DNA of 64,000 bases, taken from assembly GCF_031845305.1 (NCBI RefSeq), contig NZ_JAVREH010000005.1, positions 176,905 through 240,904 of the forward strand, read 5' to 3'. A program made the position numbers and the translations under genes. The notes under the pieces were generated by a model that did no database searches, was not told where the DNA came from, and saw only the letters and a list, made by a program, of their open reading frames with translations. Origin of the DNA: Jatrophihabitans_A lederbergiae. Lineage in GTDB: Bacteria > Actinomycetota > Actinomycetes > Mycobacteriales > Jatrophihabitantaceae. This document shows positions 23,467 to 32,048 of this stretch, in pieces (the first letter of the stretch is position 1; every line of letters begins with the position of its first letter).

Positions 23467-24732
23467 TCAACTCTCGGCCGAAGTCACCGGTGCCGGATCA
23501 GCGAGTTCGACATCCCGGCTCGCCCGCGCCCACGACGACGTCAGACCGAGCGCGAACACCGCACCCAGTGCCCCCGCGCCGGCTACGGCCCACTCGGTTC
23601 CCCACCTCCCCGCGACAAAGCCGCCCAGCAGTACCCCCAGTCCCTGGACGGCCAGCAGTCCGGATGAGGCGATGCCCACTGCCTGACCGCGTTGGGAGTC
23701 GGGAACCGTCCGCATGAACTCGGCGATGACCTGTACCTGGTAGGCGAAGCAGAGCCCGCTCACGGCCCACAGCACCACCGACGCCGTGATACCCGGCGTC
23801 CCCGCGCACAGCACCAGCGGGACGCCCGCGACGGCCGCCAAGGGGCCCATCCAGCGCGGGCGTGCCTGCGCCCGCACGCAGCGCAGGAAGAGGTAGGTGC
23901 CTAGCGCTGTGCCCGCGGGCATTGCGGCCATCAGCAGGCCGACCGCCGTCGCTCCACCGCCGAGCACGTCGGCGTACGGCGCGGCGACGCCCTCCGGAAC
24001 GACGTACAACCCGGCCAGCCACGCCATGGCCAGCAGCGTGCGCAGCTTGCGATTGCGCCAGATGAGCCGGACGCCTCCGGTGAACGAGGACAGCATTCCG
24101 GTGTTCGGGGGATGCTCATGGCCTTCGGTGGCCACCGAGTACGGCGCCGGCCGCGCGTGCACGCCGGCCATGATCAGCAGGGCCGAGAGCGCGAAGGTGG
24201 CGGCATCCACAGCCAGTCCGGCGCGCGCTCCGATCGCGGCGATCACGATCCCGCCACCGGCGAACCCCGCCAACTGCGACAGCTGGTTGGTGATGGTGCG
24301 CAGCCCGGTCGCCACCACGTAGTGCTCGCCGTCGAGGATGTCGGGCACCAGGGCGGAATCGGCGGCACTGAACGGGGCGTCGACCAGGACCACGAGGATG
24401 AGCAGGCCACCCAACAGCCACAGCGACATCCCGGGTAGCGCCATCAATCCGACCAGGACCACCCGGACCAGGTCGCAGCCGACCAGAACGCGCCGGCGCG
24501 GCAGCCGGTCGGCCAGGCCGGAGAGCAGCACCCCGCCGATCAGGGCCGGCAGGAACGTCAGCGCGTAGGCCAGCGCGGTGAGCACGGCCGAGGCGGTTCG
24601 CTCGAACACCAGGACGGACAGGGCCACCCGGGCCAGCTGGTCACCGGCGGCGGACTGTGCGTCGGCCAGCCACAGCACCCGGAACTCACGCACCCGGAGC
24701 ACGTCAGCGAAGGTGATCCGATCGCTGGCCAC
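23467..24732 (-). CDS. MFS transporter 2, paired with the NVRWP mini-genes
   Basis: 421 residues from GTG 24732 (VASDRITFADVLRVREF), almost the same length as MFS 1 (420) and alignable with it along its whole length. About 12 transmembrane helices are visible; shared stretches include DQLARVALSVLVFERT and GEHYVVATGLRTITNQ. The open frame extends to 24990, but the extension is Arg/Ser-rich and unlike the paralogue. GTGs at 24741 and 24753 are alternative starts. It is divergent from a methyltransferase gene. An exporter role is inferred from the family; its 3' end converges on the NVRWP mini-genes. Confidence 0.85.
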   Translation of the reverse strand: MASDRITFADVLRVREFRVLWLADAQSAAGDQLARVALSVLVFERTASAVLTALAYALTFLPALIGGVLLSGLADRLPRRRVLVGCDLVRVVLVGLMALPGMSLWLLGGLLILVVLVDAPFSAADSALVPDILDGEHYVVATGLRTITNQLSQLAGFAGGGIVIAAIGARAGLAVDAATFALSALLIMAGVHARPAPYSVATEGHEHPPNTGMLSSFTGGVRLIWRNRKLRTLLAMAWLAGLYVVPEGVAAPYADVLGGGATAVGLLMAAMPAGTALGTYLFLRCVRAQARPRWMGPLAAVAGVPLVLCAGTPGITASVVLWAVSGLCFAYQVQVIAEFMRTVPDSQRGQAVGIASSGLLAVQGLGVLLGGFVAGRWGTEWAVAGAGALGAVFALGLTSSWARASRDVELADPAPVTSAES

Positions 24733-24835
24733 GCCTACCACACTTCCTGCCACACTTCCTGATGCCCGATATGACCTCCTACGGTAGCTGGCTGCACTCC
24801 GCTTTGGGGCATCGGCACCGATAACGTGGCCATCT

Positions 24836-25642
24836 GTGAAGAGACAACCCCGGCTGGCTGCCGGGCGGGCGCGGGCACTCGGCCTGCCCACCCGAGGAAC
24901 TACCAACCCGAACCGACTTCGCCGGATGGACAACTGGATGGCGTTCGCGCTGCGCGATCGGCTGCGGCTCGCCGGGGACCCGCTGGTCATAGACCTCGGT
25001 TACGGCGACAGCCCGATCACCGCGGTCGAGTTGCTGACCCGGTTGCAGCCGGTCCGATCCGACGTGACGGTGCTCGGTCTGGAGATCGATCCGGATCGGG
25101 TGGCCGCGGCACTGCCCGCGACCCGTCCCGGCCTCAGCTTCGAGCGGGGTGGCTTCGAGCTCGCCGGCCGGCGCCCGGTGATCGTCCGCGCGGCCAATGT
25201 GCTGCGCCAGTACCCCGAGCCCTCGGTTGCCGGGTACTGGCAGACGATGCAGGTGGCACTGGAGCCGGGTGGCGTGATCGTCGAGGGAACCTGTGACGAG
25301 GTCGGACGGCGTGCCAGCTGGGTGCTGCTGGACGCGACCGGCCCCCTGACGCTGACACTGTGCTGCAAGGTGGACGCCATCGAGCGGCCGTCGGACCTGG
25401 CCGAGCGGCTGGTCAAGGCCCTGATCCACCGCAACGTCGCCGGCGAGCCGATCCACGCGCTGCTGCGCGCCATGGACGCGGCCTGGGACCTGCACGCACC
25501 GCTGGCAGCCTTCGGCGCTCGGCAGCGCTGGCAGGCCATGTGCGTCGAGGTCGCCGGCCGGTGGCCGGTGCTCAGCCCGCCGGCGCGGCACCGCCTCGGC
25601 GAGCTGACCGTCGCCTGGACCGCGGTGGCGCCGGGAAGCTAG
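24836..25642 (+). CDS. class I SAM-dependent methyltransferase-like protein
   Basis: 268 residues. A Rossmann-type motif I is LVIDLGYGDSPITAVELL, with a likely acidic residue after the next strand (TVLGLEIDPDRVAAAL). These are the SAM-binding features. Later strands are ERGGFELAGRRPVIVRAANV and LEPGGVIVEGT. The substrate is unknown; similar proteins are widespread and uncharacterised in actinobacteria. GTG 24836 is the first start. It is divergent from MFS 2 with about 100 bases between, so a link to the peptide cassette is possible but not shown. Confidence 0.7.
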   Translation: MKRQPRLAAGRARALGLPTRGTTNPNRLRRMDNWMAFALRDRLRLAGDPLVIDLGYGDSPITAVELLTRLQPVRSDVTVLGLEIDPDRVAAALPATRPGLSFERGGFELAGRRPVIVRAANVLRQYPEPSVAGYWQTMQVALEPGGVIVEGTCDEVGRRASWVLLDATGPLTLTLCCKVDAIERPSDLAERLVKALIHRNVAGEPIHALLRAMDAAWDLHAPLAAFGARQRWQAMCVEVAGRWPVLSPPARHRLGELTVAWTAVAPGS

Positions 25643-26316
25643 CGGGCGAGTTCGGCGGGCCAGCTTTCCTGCCGCCAGGCCGCGTCCCAGAACAGCCACT
25701 CGTACGTCGAGGTGGTGACGACATGCTCGGTGCAGCGGGCCCGCTCCGAGTCCGAGAGTCGCTCACCCAGCCGGTCCACGATCCGCAGCACGCGCTCGAC
25801 GGTGAGCTGGAACTCCTCGCCGCCGTAGGTGGCGATCCAGCGCTGGAAGAGCGGCTCGGGCGACCCCTCGGCCAGCAGCGCCTCGCCGACCCGGGCGTAG
25901 ATCCAGTAGCAGGGCAGCACCACGGCGACGGCCTCGGCGAACGAGCCCTGGTGCGCGGTCCGCAGCAGGTACGAGGTGTAGGCCAGCGTGGTCGGCAGCA
26001 CCGGAGTGGCCGCCACCTGCTCCGGGCTCAGGCCGAAGTCCGCGACGAAACCCGCGTGCAGGCTGCGCTCGACGGTGATGGCACCAGCCGCGTCGGCGCT
26101 GAACAGCACGATCGCGTCCTCGTCGTCGCCCTTCGCGCCGGTGATCGCCAGTGCCCGGGCGTAGTCGCGCAGGTAGTGGGCATCCTGCAGGACGTAGTGC
26201 TGGAACACCGGGGCCGGCAGCGACCCGTCGGTGAGGCCCGTGACGAACGGATGCTCCAGGATCGCCGCGTAGATATGCTCGATCTCGTTCCACAACTGGT
26301 CCCGGTAACGGCTCAC
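25639..26316 (-). CDS. tenA: TenA family protein (aminopyrimidine aminohydrolase / thiaminase II)
   Basis: 225 residues. The TenA fold signatures are ILEHPFVTGLTDGSLPAPVF, QHYVLQDAHYLRDYARAL and LPCYWIYARVGEALL, with the catalytic Cys in PCYWIY, and a C-terminal Glu region near YGGEEFQLTVE. It would salvage thiamine breakdown products by hydrolysing aminopyrimidines. It stands alone here, without other thiamine genes, converging with the methyltransferase by a four-base overlap. Confidence 0.9.
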   Translation of the reverse strand: MSRYRDQLWNEIEHIYAAILEHPFVTGLTDGSLPAPVFQHYVLQDAHYLRDYARALAITGAKGDDEDAIVLFSADAAGAITVERSLHAGFVADFGLSPEQVAATPVLPTTLAYTSYLLRTAHQGSFAEAVAVVLPCYWIYARVGEALLAEGSPEPLFQRWIATYGGEEFQLTVERVLRIVDRLGERLSDSERARCTEHVVTTSTYEWLFWDAAWRQESWPAELAR

Positions 26317-26350
26317 CGGGCTACCCTATTCGGTGGCGTGATTCGGTGAC

Positions 26351-27283
26351 GTGGACATCGCACCCGCGCTGCTGCATGGTGTGGCCACCGGAACACCATC
26401 AGTCAGTCGGGAGTGCGGTTTGCCAGCACAGCGGGAGCGGCCGGACGGGTTCGACTACGCCGTCGTGGTCATCGGCTCCGGCTTCGGCGGCAGCGTCACC
26501 GCGCTGCGGCTGACCGAGAAGGGCTACCAGGTCGGCGTCCTGGAGGCGGGCCAGCGCTTCGGCCCGCACAACCTGCCCTCGAACTCCTGGGATCTGCGCA
26601 ACTTCCTGTGGGCACCCAAGCTCGGGCTCAAGGGCATGCAGCGCATCCACCTGCTGAAGAACGTCGTCATCCTGGCAGGCGCGGGGGTCGGCGGCGGTTC
26701 GCTCAACTACGCCAACACGCTGTACGAACCGGCCCTGCCGTTCTTCGCCGATCCGCAGTGGGCTCACATCACCGACTGGCACGCCGAGCTGGCGCCGTTC
26801 TACGCCCAGGCCAAGCGGATGCTGGGCGTCGTTCCCAATCCGACGATGACCCCGGCCGACATCGAGATGAAGCGGCTGGCCGAGCAGTTCGGCAGGGGGC
26901 ACACCTTCGGTCTCGCGCCGGTCGGGGTGTCCTTCGGCCGGGACGGTGTCAAGGAGCCGGGCAGGACGGTCCCCGACCCGTTCTTCGGCGGCGCCGGTCC
27001 CGAGCGCACCGGATGCATCGAGTGCGGCGAGTGCATGACCGGCTGTCGGCACGGCGCCAAGAACACCCTCAACACGAACTACCTGAGCCGCATCATCGAA
27101 CCGGCTAGCGCCAGAGCGGTTCGATGGCCTCGCGCAACAGGGCGCCGATGTCGCCGAGGACGTGCCGACCGCCCGAGACCACGACACGGCCGTCCACCAG
27201 CACGGTATCCACATCGGTCGCTCCGGCGGCCAGGATCGCCTGCTCGGGCAAGGCACCTGCCGTCCGGACGGTGTCGAGCCTGA
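26351..27283 (+). pseudogene. truncated GMC oxidoreductase (cholesterol-oxidase-like), N-terminal half only
   Basis: The FAD-binding start FDYAVVVIGSGFGGSVTALR is intact. The segment ILAGAGVGGGSLNYANTLYE and the Cys-rich GCIECGECMTGCRHGAKNTL are typical of actinobacterial GMC/ChoD-like enzymes. The match ends near NTNYLSRIIEPA (about 27100). The remaining frame runs as antisense of hutF and gives an Arg/Pro-rich tail. The family is normally about 550 residues; only about 250 remain, and the substrate-binding domain with the catalytic His-Asn pair is missing. The break coincides with the 3' end of the hut operon, so a rearrangement there probably removed the rest. Confidence 0.75.
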
Positions 27284-28433
27284 GCGCCACCAGGTCCGCG
27301 CGCTGCCCGACCGCCAACCTGCCGGTGTCGGACCAGCCGAGACTTGCGTGCCCGGCCGCCGTGAGCGAGTCCACCAGCGCGGGCAGCGGAAACCGGCCGC
27401 GCCGCAACGAGGCCAGCCGATCGTTCATCTCCAGTGCCCGGACCTCTTCGAGCAGGTCCACCATCGCGTTCTGGTCGCTGCCCAGGGTGAGCCGCGCCCC
27501 GGCTGCGGAAAGCTCGGAGGCCGGCCCGATGCCGTCGGCGAGGTCGCGCTCGGTGGTCGGGCAGAAGCTGATGTTGGTGGCGGTGTCGCCATAGCGGCGG
27601 ATGTCCGAGGCGCTCAGATGGGTGGCGTGCACGGCGGTGTGCAGCGGCCCCAGAAAGCCGGATCGCGCCAGCAGCTCGGTAGGCGTGCAGCCGTGCGCGG
27701 CGAGGGTCGCCTCGTTCTCGGCCGGTTGCTCGGAGACGTGGGCGTGCAGCGGTCTTTGCCGAGCCCAGCTCACCACCTCGGCAAGCTGGTCGGCCGGCAC
27801 CGCGCGCACCGAGTGGATCGCCGCGCCGATCCGCGCGGTATCCGACTCCGCAATGGTGAGCGCGCTGACGCGCTGTCGCCAGCGCGCCGCCGACCCGTCG
27901 CTGAACCGTCGCTGCACGTCGTCCAGGCCCAGGTAGCCCGCCGCGCCGAGGCCGCCGCTCAGATAGCACGCGTCCAGCAGGGTGATCCTGATTCCGGCCG
28001 CTCCGGCCGCGGCGATCAGGGCGCGGCCGAAGGCATTCTCGTCGGCGTAACCGCTGCCGTCGAGGCGATGGTGCAGGTAATGGAACTCCCCCACGCTCGT
28101 GACGCCGGCCAGCGCCATCTCGGCGTACACCGCGGTGGCCAGCCGCTGGTAGGACTCCGGCTCCAGCATCCGCGCCAGGGCGTACATCCGCTCGCGCCAG
28201 GTCCAGAAGGTGCCGCCACCGTCGTGCGTGCGGCCCCGCAGCGCCCGGTGGAACGCGTGTGAATGGGTATTGGCGAATCCGGGCAGCACGAGGCCCGGCA
28301 AGCGCTGATCACCTTCGACGACAGGGGCATCGCGTTCCACGCGGACCCACCGGCCGCCGCCGGCAACCAGCCGCACGCGCTCGGCGACGCCACCGTCCAG
28401 CCAGGCGTGGCCGGCCCAGTAGGCGGTGGTCAC
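27105..28433 (-). CDS. hutF: formimidoylglutamate deiminase
   Basis: 442 residues of the amidohydrolase superfamily. The metal motif is PGFANTHSHAFHRALRGR with His57 and His59. Other ligands and signatures are HAHVSEQPAENEATLAAHG, HATHLSASDIRRYGD, ISFCPTTERDLADGIGPA and LTLGSDQNAMVDLLEE. HutF converts N-formimidoyl-glutamate to N-formyl-glutamate and ammonia, the alternative branch of histidine breakdown. It is the last gene of a minus-strand operon; its start overlaps the amidohydrolase gene by four bases. Confidence 0.93.
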   Translation of the reverse strand: MTTAYWAGHAWLDGGVAERVRLVAGGGRWVRVERDAPVVEGDQRLPGLVLPGFANTHSHAFHRALRGRTHDGGGTFWTWRERMYALARMLEPESYQRLATAVYAEMALAGVTSVGEFHYLHHRLDGSGYADENAFGRALIAAAGAAGIRITLLDACYLSGGLGAAGYLGLDDVQRRFSDGSAARWRQRVSALTIAESDTARIGAAIHSVRAVPADQLAEVVSWARQRPLHAHVSEQPAENEATLAAHGCTPTELLARSGFLGPLHTAVHATHLSASDIRRYGDTATNISFCPTTERDLADGIGPASELSAAGARLTLGSDQNAMVDLLEEVRALEMNDRLASLRRGRFPLPALVDSLTAAGHASLGWSDTGRLAVGQRADLVALRLDTVRTAGALPEQAILAAGATDVDTVLVDGRVVVSGGRHVLGDIGALLREAIEPLWR

Positions 28434-29686
28434 CGCACGGTCGCCGGTGGCCCGGCCAGCTCGGCGACCACTGCCGCGAGCGCGTCCACACCACGGTGGC
28501 AGTCGTCGGTCTCGGCGTGTTCCACCGGGGAGTGCGAGACACCAGTGGGGTTGCGGACGAACAGCATGGTGGTCGGCACGCCGGCGTTGGCGAGGATGCC
28601 GGCGTCATGGCCCGCCCCGGTGCTCAGTACGGGGGCATCGGGCAGCACCGCACGCACCCGGTCGCTCAGGCCGGCGTCGAAGACGGTGCTGTCGGTCCAG
28701 GACTCCAGCTCCAGCGATCCATCCGCAGCCGTCGCGAGACCGGCCAGCTCGTCGACGACCGCGCGCACCGCGTCCGGGTCGGCACCCCGGGCGTCCAGCC
28801 AGGCTGTGACGTGCGAGGCGATCGCGTTCACCCCGTTCGGCTGGATCGAAACCTTGCCCATGGTGGCCACCGAACCGTGCCGCTGCGCTGCCTGCCGGGC
28901 GGCCAGGATCAGCTCGGCGCAGGCCAGCATCGGATCGTGGCGATCAACCAGCCGAGTCGTGCCCGCGTGGTTCGCCTCCCCGGGCAACTCGATCCGCCAC
29001 CGGCCGTGCGGCCAGATCTGCGACGACACCGCGACGGGTTGGCCGAGGTCGATCAGGCCCCGGCCCTGCTCCACGTGCAGTTCCACGAAACAGCCGATGC
29101 GGCCGAGGGTTTCGTCATCGGCGCCGACCTGCGTCGGGTCGAAGCCGGCACCGGACATCGCGTCCGCCAGGCTCGTTCCGTCCGCGTCGCGCAGCGCTCG
29201 TGCCCGGTCCGCGGACAGCGCACCGGTGATCAGGCGCGAGCCGGCGCAGGCAATGCCGAACCGGGCGCCCTCCTCGTCGCCGAAGTTGACGACCGCGATC
29301 GGCCGGGACGGCGCGAAGCCCTGTGCGCGCAACGAGTCCAGTGCCGCGAAGGATGACACCACGCCGAGCGGGCCGTCGAAGGCGCCACCATCGGGAACGG
29401 AGTCCAGGTGGCTGCCGATCACCACGCCACCACCGGGCACGCTGGCGGGGTTCCCCCACCACGCCCACTGGTTGCCTGCCCGGTCCCGCACCACGTCCAG
29501 ACCGCGGCGGCCGGCTTCGGCGGTGAACCACTCGCGCAGCGTGGAATCCACCGTGGTCCAGGCGAAGCGCCGGTAGCCACCGGTGGCGGCCGCCCGTCCG
29601 ACCGGCGTGAGCTCGGCCCACATCCGATCGAACGACGCCGCACCGGCCACCGGCTGGCTCAGCTGAGGCCCGCCGTCGAGAGCCAC
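28430..29686 (-). CDS. M20 family amidohydrolase (allantoate amidohydrolase/carbamoylase type), probable N-formylglutamate step
   Basis: 418 residues of the Zn-dependent M20/hydantoinase-carbamoylase family. Metal-binding motifs are VVIGSHLDSVPDGGAFDGPL and NFGDEEGARFG, with LHVEQGRGLIDLGQPVAV and SIQPNGVNAIASHVTAWLD later. Enzymes of this family cleave allantoate or N-carbamoyl amino acids. Here the gene is wedged between hutF and transporter genes with a four-base overlap, and no hutG is present. The simplest reading is that it cleaves the N-formylglutamate made by HutF; this is inference from context. It also overlaps the substrate-binding protein gene by 28 bases. Confidence 0.85.
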   Translation of the reverse strand: MALDGGPQLSQPVAGAASFDRMWAELTPVGRAAATGGYRRFAWTTVDSTLREWFTAEAGRRGLDVVRDRAGNQWAWWGNPASVPGGGVVIGSHLDSVPDGGAFDGPLGVVSSFAALDSLRAQGFAPSRPIAVVNFGDEEGARFGIACAGSRLITGALSADRARALRDADGTSLADAMSGAGFDPTQVGADDETLGRIGCFVELHVEQGRGLIDLGQPVAVSSQIWPHGRWRIELPGEANHAGTTRLVDRHDPMLACAELILAARQAAQRHGSVATMGKVSIQPNGVNAIASHVTAWLDARGADPDAVRAVVDELAGLATAADGSLELESWTDSTVFDAGLSDRVRAVLPDAPVLSTGAGHDAGILANAGVPTTMLFVRNPTGVSHSPVEHAETDDCHRGVDALAAVVAELAGPPATVR

Positions 29687-30594
29687 GCCTTGGCCACGGT
29701 GACCGGGTTCTGCTTGTTCAGCGCCACCTTCTCGTTCAGCTGCACCAGGTCATCGGTGGTCAGCTTGGCCGATACCGCATCCAGCGCCGACTTCACGGTG
29801 TCCGACGCCTTCTTGCTGTTGATCAGCGGCACCACGTTCTGCGCGGTGTACAGGTTCTTCGGGTCGGCCAGCGCAACCCACTGGTTCTTGGCGATCAGCG
29901 GGTCGGTGGTGAAGACGTCACCGGCGTCGATCTGGCCGTTCTTGAGGGCGTTCTGGGTCAGCGGGCCACCGGCGTCGAGCTTCTTGAAGGACTTGAAGGT
30001 CACGCCGTAGGTCTTCTGCAGCCCGGGAATCCCGTCTGCGCGGGTCTGGAACTCCGGCGGCGCGCCGAGGGTGAGCTTGTTCGCCACCGCCGCCAGGTCC
30101 GCGATCGACTTCAGGTTGTACTTGCCGGCCGTGTCCTTGGTGACGACGATCGCGTCCTTGTCCTCGGCCGGGGACTGGGTGAGGACGGTGAGCGGTGCGG
30201 TGGTCGCCTTCTGCAGCGCGCTGTACACCTCGTCCGAGCTGACCGCGGTGGCCTTCTTGTCGAAGTACTGCAGCAGGACGCCGGAGTATTCCGGAATGAG
30301 GTCGATGGAACCGTCCTTGAGCGCCGGGATGTAGGTCTCCCGGCTTCCGATATTGAGCTTGGTGGTGACCTTGACGCCCTTGGCCTTCAACGCCTCGGCG
30401 TAGATGTCGGCAAGCACGACGTTCTCCTGGAAGTTGGCGGAGCCGACCACGATCGTGTCGGTGGGAGCGGCCGAACCGGCGCCCGCGCCGGCAGATGTTC
30501 CGGTCGAGGTCGGGTCGGAGCTGCCGCCGCAGGCGGCCAGCGCCAGCAGGCTCGCGCCGACCACGGCCGTGGCCAGGGTGCGTAGAGGGTTCAT
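29659..30594 (-). CDS. ABC transporter substrate-binding lipoprotein, OpuCC/OsmF type
   Basis: 311 residues. A lipoprotein signal peptide ends in the lipobox LALAACGG. The mature part is an OpuAC-like type II binding protein: IVVGSANFQENVVLADIYAE, GSRETYIPALKDGSIDLIPE and YSGVLLQYFDKKATAVSS. The family usually binds quaternary amines such as glycine betaine. In this hut operon it may bind histidine, urocanate or a betaine such as ergothioneine; the ligand cannot be told by eye. Together with the two permeases and ATPase it forms a complete importer. Confidence 0.88.
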   Translation of the reverse strand: MNPLRTLATAVVGASLLALAACGGSSDPTSTGTSAGAGAGSAAPTDTIVVGSANFQENVVLADIYAEALKAKGVKVTTKLNIGSRETYIPALKDGSIDLIPEYSGVLLQYFDKKATAVSSDEVYSALQKATTAPLTVLTQSPAEDKDAIVVTKDTAGKYNLKSIADLAAVANKLTLGAPPEFQTRADGIPGLQKTYGVTFKSFKKLDAGGPLTQNALKNGQIDAGDVFTTDPLIAKNQWVALADPKNLYTAQNVVPLINSKKASDTVKSALDAVSAKLTTDDLVQLNEKVALNKQNPVTVAKAWLSTAGLS

Positions 30595-30651
30595 CTTCCA
30601 GCTCTCCTATCGATTTTATGGAGATCCTACCGATCATGCCGGTAGTCCGGT

Positions 30652-31404
30652 TCAGGTTGTGGGCGACGCCGCGATCAGCGCCTTCTGCGCGGAGGAGTCC
30701 ACGACGACCTTGCGCGAGTAACGGCCCGTGATGCCGCGCGAAACGGCGTATCGCTGAATCAGCGCAAGAAGGAAGTCGATCGCCAGGGCCAGCACGGCGA
30801 CGAGTACCGCGCCGGAGGCCATCTGCGGATAGTCCTGCTGCGCCAGCCCGTCGATCAGGTAGCGCCCCAGACCGCCGAGCGCGACGTAGGCGGTGACGGT
30901 CGCGGTCGCGATCACCTGCAGGAAGGAGCTGCGGATTCCGGAGAAGATCAGCGGCAGCGCGTTGGGCAGCTCGACCCGCCAGAGGACCTCTGAACCGCGC
31001 ATCCCCATCCCCCGGGCCGCATCGCGCACGGCCGGATCGACGGCGTCCACTCCGGCGTAGGTGTTGGTGAGCATCGACGGGATGGCCAGCAGAATAAGTA
31101 CGATCTCGCTCGGGAGAAGATACGGGGCCTGACCCGTGCTGTGGATATGCGGCGAGATGAGGATGACGAAGAAGGTCAGCAAGCCGACCGTCGGCAGCGC
31201 CCGGAACGAGTTCGCGATCGCCACCACGATGAAGCTGCCCCGGCCGGTGTGCCCGATGAGCAGGCCGAGCGGCACCGCGATGGCGGCAGCGATGATCAGC
31301 GCGATCAGTGAATACTGCAGATGCTCCTTGAGATGGGTGGGAACGCCGTCCGCACCGTGCCAATGTGCCGAAGCAGAAAGCCACTTCGCGATGTCGTTGA
31401 TCAC
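30652..31404 (-). CDS. ABC transporter permease 1, OpuCB/OpuCD type
   Basis: 250 residues with about five or six transmembrane helices and the permease EAA-type loop DAARGMGMRGSEVLWRVELP. It begins VINDIAKWLSAS at GTG 31404, overlapping the stop codon of the next permease by four bases (GTGA), so the two are coupled. The open frame continues upstream without support. Partner of the binding protein 57 bases downstream. Confidence 0.87.
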   Translation of the reverse strand: MINDIAKWLSASAHWHGADGVPTHLKEHLQYSLIALIIAAAIAVPLGLLIGHTGRGSFIVVAIANSFRALPTVGLLTFFVILISPHIHSTGQAPYLLPSEIVLILLAIPSMLTNTYAGVDAVDPAVRDAARGMGMRGSEVLWRVELPNALPLIFSGIRSSFLQVIATATVTAYVALGGLGRYLIDGLAQQDYPQMASGAVLVAVLALAIDFLLALIQRYAVSRGITGRYSRKVVVDSSAQKALIAASPTT

Positions 31405-32048
31405 GAGGCACCCACCGCCCGACGCCAAGGGGTGAGCAGCCGGGCGAGAAGCTGGATCACCGTGTCGAAGATGAGGGCGAGGGCGACCGACAGGATGATG
31501 CCGAGCACGATCGGCGTCTGGTACGACAGCTGGAACCCGTTGGTGAAGAGCTGGCCGAGTTCCGGCACGCCGATCAGCGCGGACACCGACACCAGGCTGA
31601 CGTTGGACACCGCGGCCACCCGCAGGCCCGCCGCGATCACCGGCACCGCGATCGGCAGCTCGACCCGCATCAGCCGGCCCACCCGGCGGTAGCCCATGGC
31701 TGTGGCCGCCTGCAGCACCTCGCCCGGAACGGCCGCCAGACCATCGGCGACCACCCGCACCATCAGCGCGACGGTGTAGATCGTCAGCGCCACCACGACG
31801 TTGCTGGGATCGAGGATCTTGGTCTTGAGCAGTCCGGGAAGCAGGATGAACAGCGCCAGGGACGGGATCGTGTAGAGCAGACCGGCGACGGTGACCAGCG
31901 GCGGATAGGCCCACCGGTAGCGCCGGGCCAGCCAGCCGAGCGGCAGGGCGATGATCAGCCCGAACACCAGCGGCAGCGCGGACAGCCGGGCATGCCAGCC
32001 CAACCAGCTCACGATCTCACCCTGATTGTCACGGAAATACTGGATCAT
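31401..32048 (-). CDS. ABC transporter permease 2, OpuCB/OpuCD type
   Basis: 215 residues, about five transmembrane helices, starting MIQYFRDNQGEIVSWLGWHA. The EAA loop is LQAATAMGYRRVGRLMRVEL. Both flanks overlap neighbours by four bases, a tight operon. It forms the membrane channel with permease 1. Confidence 0.88.
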   Translation of the reverse strand: MIQYFRDNQGEIVSWLGWHARLSALPLVFGLIIALPLGWLARRYRWAYPPLVTVAGLLYTIPSLALFILLPGLLKTKILDPSNVVVALTIYTVALMVRVVADGLAAVPGEVLQAATAMGYRRVGRLMRVELPIAVPVIAAGLRVAAVSNVSLVSVSALIGVPELGQLFTNGFQLSYQTPIVLGIILSVALALIFDTVIQLLARLLTPWRRAVGAS

